Shown: piece by piece, positions 36,801 to 44,827 of the stretch
Layout: every line of letters starts with the position of its first letter
Numbering within the stretch: position 1 is the first letter of the stretch
Source: Pseudomonas sp. 10-1B
GTDB lineage: Bacteria > Pseudomonadota > Gammaproteobacteria > Pseudomonadales > Pseudomonadaceae
DNA length: 64,000 nucleotides
Assembly (NCBI RefSeq): GCF_000935045.1
Contig: NZ_JYKS01000003.1
Span: 1 to 64,000 of the forward strand
Direction of reading: 5' to 3'
Made by a program: the position numbers and the translations under genes
Notes under the pieces: generated by a model
Database searches by the model: none
What the model was told of the DNA's origin: nothing
Seen by the model: only the letters and a program-made list of their open reading frames with translations

Positions 36801-36903
36801 CCATTTCCCCGACAACAGCGATACTTCGGCGGCGCGCGTAGGATAGTTCCGAAGCATCCCAACCCTGAAGCTTTTGGGCCCATGATTCAGAATTTTCATA
36901 CAT
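36739..36903 (-). CDS. Possible 54-residue protein overlapping the inverted-repeat leader
   Basis: MYENSESWAQKLQGWDASEL to ...GCENPTFE, starting at 36903 after GCGAAGGGCC. The C-terminal part coincides with arms A and B of the inverted-repeat element. I recall near-identical C termini (ATGCENPTFE) annotated in other Pseudomonas. That could mean a real small protein, perhaps a leader peptide, or a repeated DNA element being translated on paper. It reads into the same strand as the DUF3077 gene. Confidence 0.4.
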   Translation of the reverse strand: MYENSESWAQKLQGWDASELSYARRRSIAVVGEMAHGYRFQVAQATGCENPTFE

Positions 36904-36905
36904 CT

Positions 36906-36998
36906 GATGGCCCTTCGCGGGTAAATCCCACCTCGACCACATAGGCATCAAGCCTTGTGCAGTACCTGTGGGAGCTGGCTTGCCGGCGATGAGGCCCG
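36906..36998. repeat. REPIN with mixed arms
   Basis: The left arm CTTCGCGGGTAAATCCC is truncated and of the TTTACCC type; the right arm GGGAGCTGGCTTGCCGGCGA is of the other type. Confidence 0.75.
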
Positions 36999-37147
36999 AT
37001 CAGCCAACACAAGGCTAATGCCCACCGCCGCAACGGTGTATCATCCGGCCTCAAATCATTAAAAAGTGAAGTCGCGCGCTGCCCGCCAGCCCCGCGACCT
37101 TCTGGCGTTGCGCCAGAACCGACAATGGACTAACGGACCCAACCATC

Positions 37148-37396
37148 GTGACCCAAGCCAAAACCCTCGCCCTGCTGACTTTCGCCCTGGCCCTGACCGC
37201 CTGCGCCAGCGGCCCTGCGCCCCACCACAACAGCAACCTGGGCTGGAACCACCCCGGCATGCAACTGGGCGGCGACAACGGCCTGCCCCTGCGCACCGAA
37301 AGCCCCTGCCGCAAGCGCGGCTGCGACAACGACAAGCTGTTCTTCAACCCAGGCAAAAGCGAACCAAGCGTCAATACCATCCACCGCGGCTGGTAA
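37148..37396 (+). CDS. Small lipoprotein
   Basis: 82 residues starting with GTG at 37148. The signal sequence TLALLTFALALTAC ends in a lipobox LTAC with the acylated Cys near residue 19. The mature part is short, rich in Asn/Gly/Pro, with two Cys in SPCRKRGCDN; no domain is recognised. Ser-Gly follow the Cys, so outer-membrane sorting is plausible. It precedes tRNA-Thr. Confidence 0.75.
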   Translation: MTQAKTLALLTFALALTACASGPAPHHNSNLGWNHPGMQLGGDNGLPLRTESPCRKRGCDNDKLFFNPGKSEPSVNTIHRGW

Positions 37397-37455
37397 GAAA
37401 ATTCTTCTTTTAGACCGGTGACTTAGGTCATTTGCGAACATTCGCAACGAAGTGG

Positions 37456-37483
37456 TTTACAGGCGCCAACCGATCGCTATAAT
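37456..37483 (+). promoter_or_regulatory. tRNA-Thr promoter
   Basis: TTTACA (37456-37461), a 16-bp spacer and a perfect TATAAT (37478-37483), 11 bp before the tRNA. Confidence 0.75.
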
Positions 37484-37494
37484 GACGCCCCATT

Positions 37495-37570
<76 letters not shown>

Positions 37571-37615
37571 TATCCAGCTCCATCGCGTTCCACCGAATGC
37601 CTTGGAAGCCCCTAA

Positions 37616-37640
37616 AACCCGCCCTTTGGCGGGTTTTTTC
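37616..37640 (+). terminator. Terminator after tRNA-Thr
   Basis: AACCCGCC-CTTT-GGCGGGTT followed by TTTTC. Confidence 0.85.
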
Positions 37641-37668
37641 GTTCCAAGACCCTCCGTCGGGATCCAAC

Positions 37669-37695
37669 AAAATACCCCATCCCCGGGGGTATTTT
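37669..37695. repeat. Inverted repeat in front of the integrase gene
   Basis: AAAATACCCC (37669-37678) and GGGGTATTTT (37686-37695) with a 7-bp spacer, 40 bp before the integrase start. The position suggests an integrase or excisionase binding site, or the operator that controls integrase expression. Confidence 0.5.
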
Positions 37696-37734
37696 TAGGG
37701 TACAGCGTCTTGCCTGCATGGAGAACGTACCCTT

Positions 37735-39063
37735 ATGCCGCGCCTAGCCGTTCCTCTCAGCGACCTCAAATGCCGTACGGCGAAACCTCGCGAACGTGCC
37801 TACAAGCTATTCGACGGTGGCGGCATGTACCTCTTCGTGAAACCCAACGGCGTCAAAACGTGGCGATTGCGCTACTTCAAGCCCAGCGGCAAGGAAGGCA
37901 CGCTGATCATCGGCAACTACCCCATCATCTCGCTGGCCGTCGCGAGGACCAAGCGCGATGAAGCCAAGGCGCTGTTGCTCGACAACCTCGACCCGATGGA
38001 AGAGAAGAAGAAAGCGAAGCTTGCTGCCCAAAGAGCCTCCCTGCTTTTCCAAACAGTCGCCCTGGAGTGGCACGCCGAAATGTCGCGGCGCTGGACTGAA
38101 GGACACGCCAAGACCGTCATGAGTCGGTTGCGCACCCACGTCTTCCCTCTGATCGGCCAACGCCCCATCGCTGAGCTTGATACCCATGATCTGCTTGAGG
38201 TCACTCTGCGTATCAAAGATCGCGGCACCATGGACGTTGCCCTGCGCGTGCAGAATTATCTCTCCACGATCATGCGGGGCGCGAAGCGGGCGCGGCAGAT
38301 CAGCCAGAATCCGGCGCTCGATCTGGCAGGCTCGATTCATGCCCCGCGTACCGTGCACCGCCCTGCCCTCTCACTCAACCGCCTCCCCGAACTACTCAGC
38401 CGGATCGATAACTACAACGGCCGTGAGCTAACCAAGCTGGCTGTATTGCTGACGCTGCACGTGTTCGTGCGCTCCAGCGAGCTGCGCTTTGCGCGCTGGG
38501 ATGAGTTCGACCTGCAAAGGGCGATGTGGGAAATCCCGGACACCCGTAGGCCAATCGACGGCGTGCGCAATTCCACCCGTGGCACCAAGATGAGCGGAGA
38601 CATACAGATGGTGCCGCTCTCTCCCCAAGTCATCGCGATCCTTGAACGGCTGCGCGGCTTGAGTCGCTTCTCCGAGCTGGTGCTGCCCGGTGACCACAAG
38701 TACTGGAAGCCAATGTCGGAGAACACGGTTAACCAAGTGCTGCGCAACGTTGGCTACGACACCTCCAAGGAGGTATGCGGACATGGATTCAGGACCATGG
38801 CTTGCAGCGCCTTGCTTGAGTCAGGGCTGTGGACAGATGCGGCCATTGAGCGGCAAATGAGCCACAAGGAACGCAATCGCGTGCGCGCCGCCTATATCCA
38901 TAAGGCCGAATTTCTGGAACAGCGTCGGCTGATTATGGCGTGGTGGAGTAATTACATCGATGCCAACAGATCGGGGCATGTCACTCCACATGAGTTCGCC
39001 CACCCAGCGGGCGACAACATCACCCCCTTGCCGAGTGGGCGTGACGCATTCAATCGTCGGTAA
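37735..39063 (+). CDS. P4-type tyrosine integrase
   Basis: 442 residues. The N-terminal DUF4102 arm-binding domain reads LSDLKCRTAKPRERAYKLFD and GGMYLFVKPNGVKTW; a core-binding SAM-like domain spans about residues 100-200. The catalytic residues are Arg in VRSSELRFARW, His-x-x-Arg in GHGFRTM, His in RQMSHKERN and Tyr in RAAYIHKAEF. The gene is complete. Such enzymes insert islands into tRNA 3' ends, and tRNA-Thr lies 165 bp upstream. It reads away from the tRNA. Confidence 0.95.
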   Translation: MPRLAVPLSDLKCRTAKPRERAYKLFDGGGMYLFVKPNGVKTWRLRYFKPSGKEGTLIIGNYPIISLAVARTKRDEAKALLLDNLDPMEEKKKAKLAAQRASLLFQTVALEWHAEMSRRWTEGHAKTVMSRLRTHVFPLIGQRPIAELDTHDLLEVTLRIKDRGTMDVALRVQNYLSTIMRGAKRARQISQNPALDLAGSIHAPRTVHRPALSLNRLPELLSRIDNYNGRELTKLAVLLTLHVFVRSSELRFARWDEFDLQRAMWEIPDTRRPIDGVRNSTRGTKMSGDIQMVPLSPQVIAILERLRGLSRFSELVLPGDHKYWKPMSENTVNQVLRNVGYDTSKEVCGHGFRTMACSALLESGLWTDAAIERQMSHKERNRVRAAYIHKAEFLEQRRLIMAWWSNYIDANRSGHVTPHEFAHPAGDNITPLPSGRDAFNRR

Positions 39064-39962
39064 ACCTTCCAGATCGCCACTGGCCGCTCTTTAATTCGGG
39101 TCCATCCAAACAGGGCTGCAAAGCCGCCCTGTTTGGATGGACCTCGCTTTGCAAAGCTAAAAGCCGACACGAATCCCTTGGATACCACTGATTTCCACCG
39201 GTGGATAATTTCATGCACAAGCCCAGAGGCACCTTGGTTTCTGGCGTTGACCAATTTTATCCACAGGCGTAGAACTGAGGGTGCAAACGCTGTCTTGGAC
39301 AGCACCCAGGTGACCCGAACCTTGAAGGTCACGCCGCTCTCGCGGTGGTTCTCCCCCAAATGGCGATTCGCATCCGGCAGCTCGCCCGGTCACCTCCCCG
39401 GTGATGGATGCCTACTTCAGGTCATGGCCCTCTTGCGCCAGACAACACCTCCTACCTCGCTGCCCTGCAGCAACCTATCCGCTTGGCCGAATCTTGCGCC
39501 AACCTGAGCCCGTCTCTTTCTCCTGGAAAGAGACGGGCGCTTCTAGCACTGCTGCAGCCCTTATCGCACTTGGCTTTGCGGCTACTCCACTCGTGACAAT
39601 CGGCGTGACAAACGCCGATGTCACCAGCAACAGCGCTGTAGATGATGGTGCCGCAGACCAAGGAATGGACTGCACCTGACTGACAGTCAGGCATGCCCCG
39701 GTTATCGCATTGCTGCTTGCACCTGGCTCAGGATCTCGCGGCACTGGTCTCGTCAGCCAATGCAGCCTCCACCCGCCCACCGGTAACGGTGCTCAGGAGG
39801 CCAGATCATGAGATGCCCTTGCTCCCGGTTGTAAGGAGCCGCCAGTCCCGCGTAGAGGACATTCCCCACAGGTCGCAGGGGCCTTGATCCCTGATAACAC
39901 TCAGCATTCTTGGCGGGATGACGTGGGGCGAGGATCGGAGAACAGCAGAAGAGGTGAGCGAC
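39064..39962. other. Island region without a convincing gene; perfect hairpin at 39508-39538
   Basis: About 900 bp with no ORF that looks real on either strand. At 39508-39520 GCCCGTCTCTTTC pairs with GAAAGAGACGGGC at 39526-39538, a perfect 13-bp stem with a 5-nt loop and no T-tract. The remainder may be decayed DNA. Confidence 0.5.
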
Positions 39963-40646
39963 ATGGCACTGGTGGGTAGGCGCGGCGGCCGCAATTTCGG
40001 CTACGGCAGGCAATTGAGCTATGCAGGGCCGCAGGCACTGAAAGACATGTTCGGCGGTGGCCATTACGGAACGGTCAAAGCGCACTGTGACCGTTGGTTG
40101 GCTTTCGTAAAGTGGTGCCGCTCCGAACAAGGGCCCGGTATCAATGATGCGCGGCAGATTGATCGAAGTGTGTTGGTCGACTATGCGGCATATCTGCGCG
40201 ACGTGGTTAGGCGCGGTGACCTCGCCATCAGCACCGCACAAAATCGGCTATCCAGCGTTAACAGGACCATGGCGGCACTTCGCGGTGATCATTGCGTGAA
40301 ATTGCCCAGCCCGAGCAAGGCGTTGGGAATGCAGCGCACCGGGGTTCGACACTCAGTGCCGCAGGGCCAAGACCGCAAACAGGTTAAGCAGATCGTCAAA
40401 GTGCTTTGCAGCCAAAATCAGCTACGGGCCGCTGCGATCGTTCTGTTGGCGCGAGCCACCGGCATGCGCTTGCGTGAGGCCATTTTGATCCTCGTCTTCA
40501 TCTCCAGCCCAAAGACCTATAAAGCCGGTGTTTTTGTTCCCGGCCTCAACGCTACCATGGGCAAGTACCTGGACATCCGGCGTGCCTTCGACGGCTTCCA
40601 CTTCGAGTGCCTGGATATCCGCTACAGCAACACGAACCAGCGGTAG
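39963..40646 (+). pseudogene. Truncated tyrosine-recombinase-like gene
   Basis: 227 residues from 39963 (MALVGRRGGRNFGYGRQLSY) after GAGGTGAG. The first ~175 residues match the N-terminal part of Pseudomonas integrase-domain proteins, ending in the active-site-like block LLARATGMRLREAIL. There the match stops. The remaining ~50 residues (VFISSPKTYKAGVFVPGLNA and on) are unrelated, and no His-x-x-Arg or Tyr block follows. The enzyme cannot be active. It may be a fusion at about 40490 formed by deletion. Confidence 0.65.
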
Positions 40647-40745
40647 GGCAAGGCGGAGGTTACTGGTGAGTTGGTGATCATGAATTGGCGGTCTGCTGGA
40701 TTGGGGCAGCTATTCTGAGGTGCTTGGTCAAAAGGAATTGACTCG

Positions 40746-40895
40746 ATGAAGCGAACCCCGGATGAAGTCTATAAGGCAAGCGATCCGTTGATGCCGCAGG
40801 CCATTAAGGCGCTTCGTCGGTACCTTGCGGCAAAAGCTGCTGGCCTACTGATCGAAGAATTTGAACGCTTACGCTTGCTGGCAGAGTCGCTCTAG
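40746..40895 (+). pseudogene. Truncated small ORF of the MKRT family (copy 1)
   Basis: 49 residues (MKRTPDEVYKASDPLMPQAI) ending in LRLLAESL. The full-length relative at 43830-44039 continues from LKKLAESLFQAVADYQ for 22 more residues, so this copy stops early at a TAG and the downstream DNA is unrelated. The family is small, helical and of unknown function; I recall it on other Pseudomonas islands. Confidence 0.55.
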
Positions 40896-40940
40896 TTTAT
40901 GCGCTTTACATTGGTCGATGTGAGTATTCTACGTTCATCT

Positions 40941-41023
40941 AAGAACATTAGCTATGTATGTCGGTGCAGATTACTTAAGCAACGCAACGTATGCATAACG
41001 ATGCGCTGCTTAAGCGTGTTCTT
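40941..41023. repeat. Nested inverted repeats
   Basis: Outer arms are AAGAACA (40941-40947) and TGTTCTT (41017-41023). Inner arms are CTTAAGCAACGCA (40974-40986) and TGCGCTGCTTAAG (41002-41014), with one mismatch. It lies between the truncated MKRT ORF and the 3' end of the secreted-protein operon. It could be a recombination site or an mRNA end structure. Confidence 0.5.
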
Positions 41024-41075
41024 GTCACGTGCTCAATGGTCAAGCTAAAAGTAATGTGATGCCCTATAAGTTATC

Positions 41076-42200
41076 CTAAATTGTGCAGCTGTTAATTAGT
41101 AGCTTGCCAGCTTTTTTGGATTGCTGTATGCATGAGATTAGCCTGCAAGCAAGAGGTGTAGCTAACGACATTTCTCTCTTTATAATAATGCTGTATGGTG
41201 CTGCACCTAATGGTATGTTTGTTGGATTTCCCCAGCTAACAGTGGTCGCTTTGGGTACATAGATGTAGTCTGCAGTTGGGATTTTAAAACCAGCGCCGCC
41301 TGTTTGAAGTGCTTTGGCTTGAAGATTTATAATGTTTTTCATTAGGCGCTCAAGGTTTCCTAAGCTAACTTGGAAGGCTTCTGCTAGACGTAAGTCGTTA
41401 AAGAGCCTAAATACTTCTCCTGAAGATGAGTCGACATCGTTTCTAACAATGTTTCTTTCGAAAGAAATTTCTTGCGTGGGCGGTGTGCCTGATAATTTTA
41501 CTTGAACTTGAAAGTCCATTAGCGCTGAGGTAGAAAACATATCTGTTGACTGTTCAATGCGGCACATCTTTGCGCGTGTCTCACAAACTGGAGCTTCTGG
41601 TGGCCAAAGCCTTCCACCTCGACATGTTGTTTCTGGCATGCCGCAGGGTAACTCAACAATAGCGCACGCCCGTTTAGTAACCCCAATTTGAAATCTACCA
41701 ATTGGTGGTAGATACCCAATCATCCCGCTGCTAGGAGCGCCCACACTATTGCTGCATGAATTCGACAGTGATCTGGCAACCTCTGACCCAAGGGCCGAAA
41801 TACCATCGGATAGCCAATTCCTATAAAAGCCCATTTCCATTGTTTCATACACATTGATAGATGTTCTCTTTACTCCTCTTACGTCTACTGTTGGGCCCGG
41901 CTCAAAATGGAAGTGTTCGCTTAGGTAAACGCGGTCTGGGTCTGTATCATCAGCACCTTCTATAGAAATAATGCCGGTAGAAATGGCGCTTAGGTCACAT
42001 TCTGGAGGTGTTGGTTTTGTTGTGTCAATAAGATCGGTATTGGAAGCTCTATCCGCTAACAGTTGTGGTTTTCTCAAGCTCTCGCTTCCGATAGCTGCGG
42101 CAGTGTTGGGTGGGGATCCTCTTGTCGTCGCCATGAGTGAAGTGTGTAGCGTGGCCGCTAAACTAGCAATACAAAGCGTAGATATCATAATTTGTGACAT
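41076..42200 (-). CDS. Secreted Cys-rich protein of unknown function
   Basis: 374 residues with a signal peptide (MSQIMISTLCIASLAATLHT, cut near LMATTRG). The mature protein has many cysteines, grouped in CAIVELPCG, TTCRGG and VCETRAKMCRIE, so disulphides are likely. No domain is recognised. Its start directly abuts the stop of the upstream lipoprotein gene (TAA-ATG), with GGGGAT upstream, so the two are translationally coupled. The DNA is markedly AT-rich: 22 of 60 bases are G/C at 41161-41220, against well over half in neighbouring core genes. That points to transfer from another source. An exported two-component structure or toxin is possible but unproven. Confidence 0.7.
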   Translation of the reverse strand: MSQIMISTLCIASLAATLHTSLMATTRGSPPNTAAAIGSESLRKPQLLADRASNTDLIDTTKPTPPECDLSAISTGIISIEGADDTDPDRVYLSEHFHFEPGPTVDVRGVKRTSINVYETMEMGFYRNWLSDGISALGSEVARSLSNSCSNSVGAPSSGMIGYLPPIGRFQIGVTKRACAIVELPCGMPETTCRGGRLWPPEAPVCETRAKMCRIEQSTDMFSTSALMDFQVQVKLSGTPPTQEISFERNIVRNDVDSSSGEVFRLFNDLRLAEAFQVSLGNLERLMKNIINLQAKALQTGGAGFKIPTADYIYVPKATTVSWGNPTNIPLGAAPYSIIIKREMSLATPLACRLISCIQQSKKAGKLLINSCTI

Positions 42201-43421
42201 TTAACGAATCCCCATGAATATACAAGCACTTGTTGTCTGATAGTAAACACCTTTGTCCGATGCGGTTGCATCAGTAACAACTCCTCCAAAGTTGGTATGT
42301 AGTTCTGGGTCCGCAAAATAAAGTGTAGGGGTTGCAACGCCCGCATTGAAAACCATGCCGCCAACAGATCCAGTACCAATTTTTAGCGCTCTAATGGTCT
42401 CCGGGAAGTGCAGAGATAGCTTGGGCTTTGTATCAGACGATTGAAGAAACATTGGGAAGACGCAGTATCGGCCAGTATTGAATAGTTTGTTGTTTGCCGT
42501 TTTGATGTCGCTGCGTGCACATGACGCTTTGTCTAGGCCGAATATTTGATATATGTCAGCTGCCTGAAATTCAGGTTTGTCGGCAGGTGCACGTAATTTA
42601 TCCATAAGCGTGCGTAGCTTTTCTTTGTCAGGGGGGTACCCTACAATTGGGCATCGTAACGTGTCGCCAGAATCGCAAACTTCCTGGCAGTTCAATGCTT
42701 CTTGTTCTTTGATGGTTATTTTGGGGATGGAGTTAGTGTGGAATACGATTTTCGCTTGTGGTGCGGGAGTGGAGGAGGGGGAGCCCTCATGACCGTCGGG
42801 TGATAGATTACCTTGTGAGGCTTCTGCGGTCCTGGATTGCTGAGTAATTTGAGTTTGTAATAGTGCTAATCTTTGATCGCGCTGAAGCAGCAGGTTTTCT
42901 TTGTTTGAATCCAGAGTGGCAATGGCTGACTGTATAGCAGTTGCATAGTTAGGTTCGCGCCATCCGTTGACCATGAAGTCTTTATCGTGACATGAAGAGT
43001 TTGGGATTGGTGATTCTTCAAAACCTAAATCAACACCATCTTTATAGTTTGAGCTCGTGATGTTTCCGTTTATGGTGTATTCGCGATGTTCGCGATCTAT
43101 GCTATTTGGAATGCGCCAGCTAACATCTACGATAAGGCGTTTTTTTGAAGGATTTATTAGCCAGTAATGACGGTTCAAGCTGCATCCATTTGCTTCTTCC
43201 CATTGCCAATAAAATGAGGGTGGTGGCGGCGGCGGCAGCGGCGGCGGAGGCGGTGTGCCAACATTTCGGTAGTCTTGGCATACGCAAAACGAGTCTCTGG
43301 TCTCATAAGACTTTTCGCAGGGGTCATGGCACGTCAATAATGGCGCATACCCATTGCAACTAATCAAAAAAAACGGCGCAATGAAATAAGTGCACTTCCA
43401 ATTAACTTCGTTCGCTTTCAT
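42201..43421 (-). CDS. Lipoprotein with polyproline linker, unknown function
   Basis: 406 residues starting at 43421 after CTGGAGC. The signal ends in a lipobox (FFLISC), so the product is probably membrane-anchored at Cys22. A Cys-rich patch (LLTCHDPCEKSY, SFCVCQDY) is followed by a Pro run (TPPPPPLPPPPPPSF) that looks like a linker. The body has a coiled region (NKENLLLQRDQRLALLQTQI) near residue 175 and more cysteines near CQEVCDSGDTLRCP. No family is recognised. It is the first gene of a two-gene AT-rich operon with the secreted protein. Confidence 0.7.
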   Translation of the reverse strand: MKANEVNWKCTYFIAPFFLISCNGYAPLLTCHDPCEKSYETRDSFCVCQDYRNVGTPPPPPLPPPPPPSFYWQWEEANGCSLNRHYWLINPSKKRLIVDVSWRIPNSIDREHREYTINGNITSSNYKDGVDLGFEESPIPNSSCHDKDFMVNGWREPNYATAIQSAIATLDSNKENLLLQRDQRLALLQTQITQQSRTAEASQGNLSPDGHEGSPSSTPAPQAKIVFHTNSIPKITIKEQEALNCQEVCDSGDTLRCPIVGYPPDKEKLRTLMDKLRAPADKPEFQAADIYQIFGLDKASCARSDIKTANNKLFNTGRYCVFPMFLQSSDTKPKLSLHFPETIRALKIGTGSVGGMVFNAGVATPTLYFADPELHTNFGGVVTDATASDKGVYYQTTSACIFMGIR

Positions 43422-43829
43422 TGTTTGCTCCAGCGGGAAAATGCCATTGTATCTAGAAGTGATTTTAGCTATGCGCCCCCTAGTCTAGTTTGGCCTAGAA
43501 CATTTCCACGCAATAGCCTAGGTTGACTATAGTCCGTGGTTTCCAGTTATCCAGTTGGATTGCATTTGAACGTTTTCTTGTGATTTGGTTAGGGTGCGTA
43601 TGTGATTCAGTGTCGCTTTAGAGGCAGGGGAGGGTTTTGAATCTGATGAAGGTTCGAAAGATTGGGCGTTCCTGCCTACCAAAGGCTCAAGATGATCAAT
43701 CGCTTCCTTCAGCTTTTGCTTATTTCGGAAATGAATAGCTATCTCGGCTTTCGTAAGTTTCGGGTATTCAGCTCTCCGCAGCTGGTCATGGGGGAGCTAA
43801 ACTGGATCGAGCATCAGAGGAGGGGCTGG
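43422..43829. other. Promoter side of the secreted-protein operon
   Basis: About 400 AT-rich bases. The leftward operon promoter must lie near its left end. An open frame runs into the MKRT copy 2 from the left but shows no ribosome site or recognisable domain before 43830. Confidence 0.45.
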
Positions 43830-44039
43830 ATGAAAAGAACACTGCAGGGAATGATTGTGGTTGGCGAGCCATTGATGCGACAGGCTCTCGAAGCCATGAG
43901 GGCGTACCAAGATGCTGAATCAGCAGGATATCCGGCCGAAGAAGCGGAGTGTCTGAAAAAATTGGCTGAATCGCTTTTTCAGGCCGTCGCGGATTACCAG
44001 CTTCGGGCTCTTGGCGGAACTGTTGGTACTCTCCACTAG
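43830..44039 (+). CDS. Small ORF of the MKRT family (copy 2, full length)
   Basis: 69 residues starting at 43830 after GAGGAGGGG. MKRTLQGMIVVGEPLMRQAL aligns with copy 1 at 40746, and the middle (ALEAMRAY ... AEEAECLKKLAESL) also aligns. The C terminus FQAVADYQLRALGG is missing in copy 1. Helical, soluble, unknown function. Confidence 0.6.
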   Translation: MKRTLQGMIVVGEPLMRQALEAMRAYQDAESAGYPAEEAECLKKLAESLFQAVADYQLRALGGTVGTLH

Positions 44040-44237
44040 CTCCTGGTAGCGCGAACAAGGGGTGGAAGCAGTCTATTCCGAAAGCTGATAACCCATAGCG
44101 TACGGCGCGATGGGCAGCTACCGACCCGAAACTGCCTCCGTGGAAGACAGAAAACGGCCAAAAGCAGCGTTAAAAGTCGCCGAGAAATTGATAGCTTTTA
44201 CTCTAAAATTCAAATTTCGCGCCCTCCCACAGAGCAA

Positions 44238-44552
44238 TTAACTTACTTCGTTTACTCCGAAATCCTCCCTCTGCTCTTCGTCCCAGCTAAATTCTATTAA
44301 AAAATTTGGACAAACACCGCTTGTTGATGAACAAGCATACCGAAGTCTCGCAACAGCACTGGTCCTGTCATTGTTCAAATTAAAATTAACATCTTTAACA
44401 ACGCAGGACTGAGGTGGAAAAGTTCGTCCGATATATTCATAATCAATAACTTTGAAGGATAAAGACGATGATACGATTTTGGTGTGCTCGCCAGATTTTA
44501 ATGTATAGACATGTTCTAAGTAGCCTTCGGCTCTCACATGCAGTACGGGCAT
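44238..44552 (-). CDS. Small unknown island protein
   Basis: 104 residues (MPVLHVRAEGYLEHVYTLKS) with an excellent GAGGAGGT site. It is soluble, with predicted beta strands and cysteines at SCVVK and YACSSTSGVCP. The DNA is AT-rich. It lies 29 bp downstream of the 81-residue membrane protein, so the three genes 45179-44238 may form one operon. No family recognised. Confidence 0.65.
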   Translation of the reverse strand: MPVLHVRAEGYLEHVYTLKSGEHTKIVSSSLSFKVIDYEYIGRTFPPQSCVVKDVNFNLNNDRTSAVARLRYACSSTSGVCPNFLIEFSWDEEQREDFGVNEVS

Positions 44553-44581
44553 TGATACCTCCTCACCCTTTCGGGCCTCAA

Positions 44582-44827
44582 TTAGCGTGCATTAAATCTC
44601 GATGAGACTCCATACCAAAGATCTATTTTTTTGGAGCGCATGGCAATTATCGCCATGCGCCTTTTAATCATCCTTTCCACTGCAAAACTAGCAGCATACT
44701 CTATCGTAACCCCAATACTGGGAGCCGTCGCTTCTCCAGCAAAGACGGTAACAACGATAGGTAGTACTACATGGATGACAACCATCCAATGGTCTAACTT
44801 CTCCACCTTGAACTTGAGATGCTGCAT
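44582..44827 (-). CDS. Small membrane protein
   Basis: 81 residues from 44827 (MQHLKFKVEKLDHWMVVIHV), preceded by AGGAGAAA. One membrane helix, HVVLPIVVTVFAG, is followed by a basic tail (ERMIKRRMAIIAMRSKK). It overlaps the 163-residue gene by 140 bp in another frame. Either this is true overlap, or a frameshift split one gene whose membrane part is this one. Confidence 0.5.
   Translation of the reverse strand: MQHLKFKVEKLDHWMVVIHVVLPIVVTVFAGEATAPSIGVTIEYAASFAVERMIKRRMAIIAMRSKKIDLWYGVSSRFNAR

Noticed and set aside
36588-36899. A 103-codon minus-strand frame through the inverted-repeat leader
   Set aside because: It overlaps the better-supported 54-residue frame and the paired arms. Its composition (Arg/Ser/Trp-rich) and lack of a ribosome site argue against coding.
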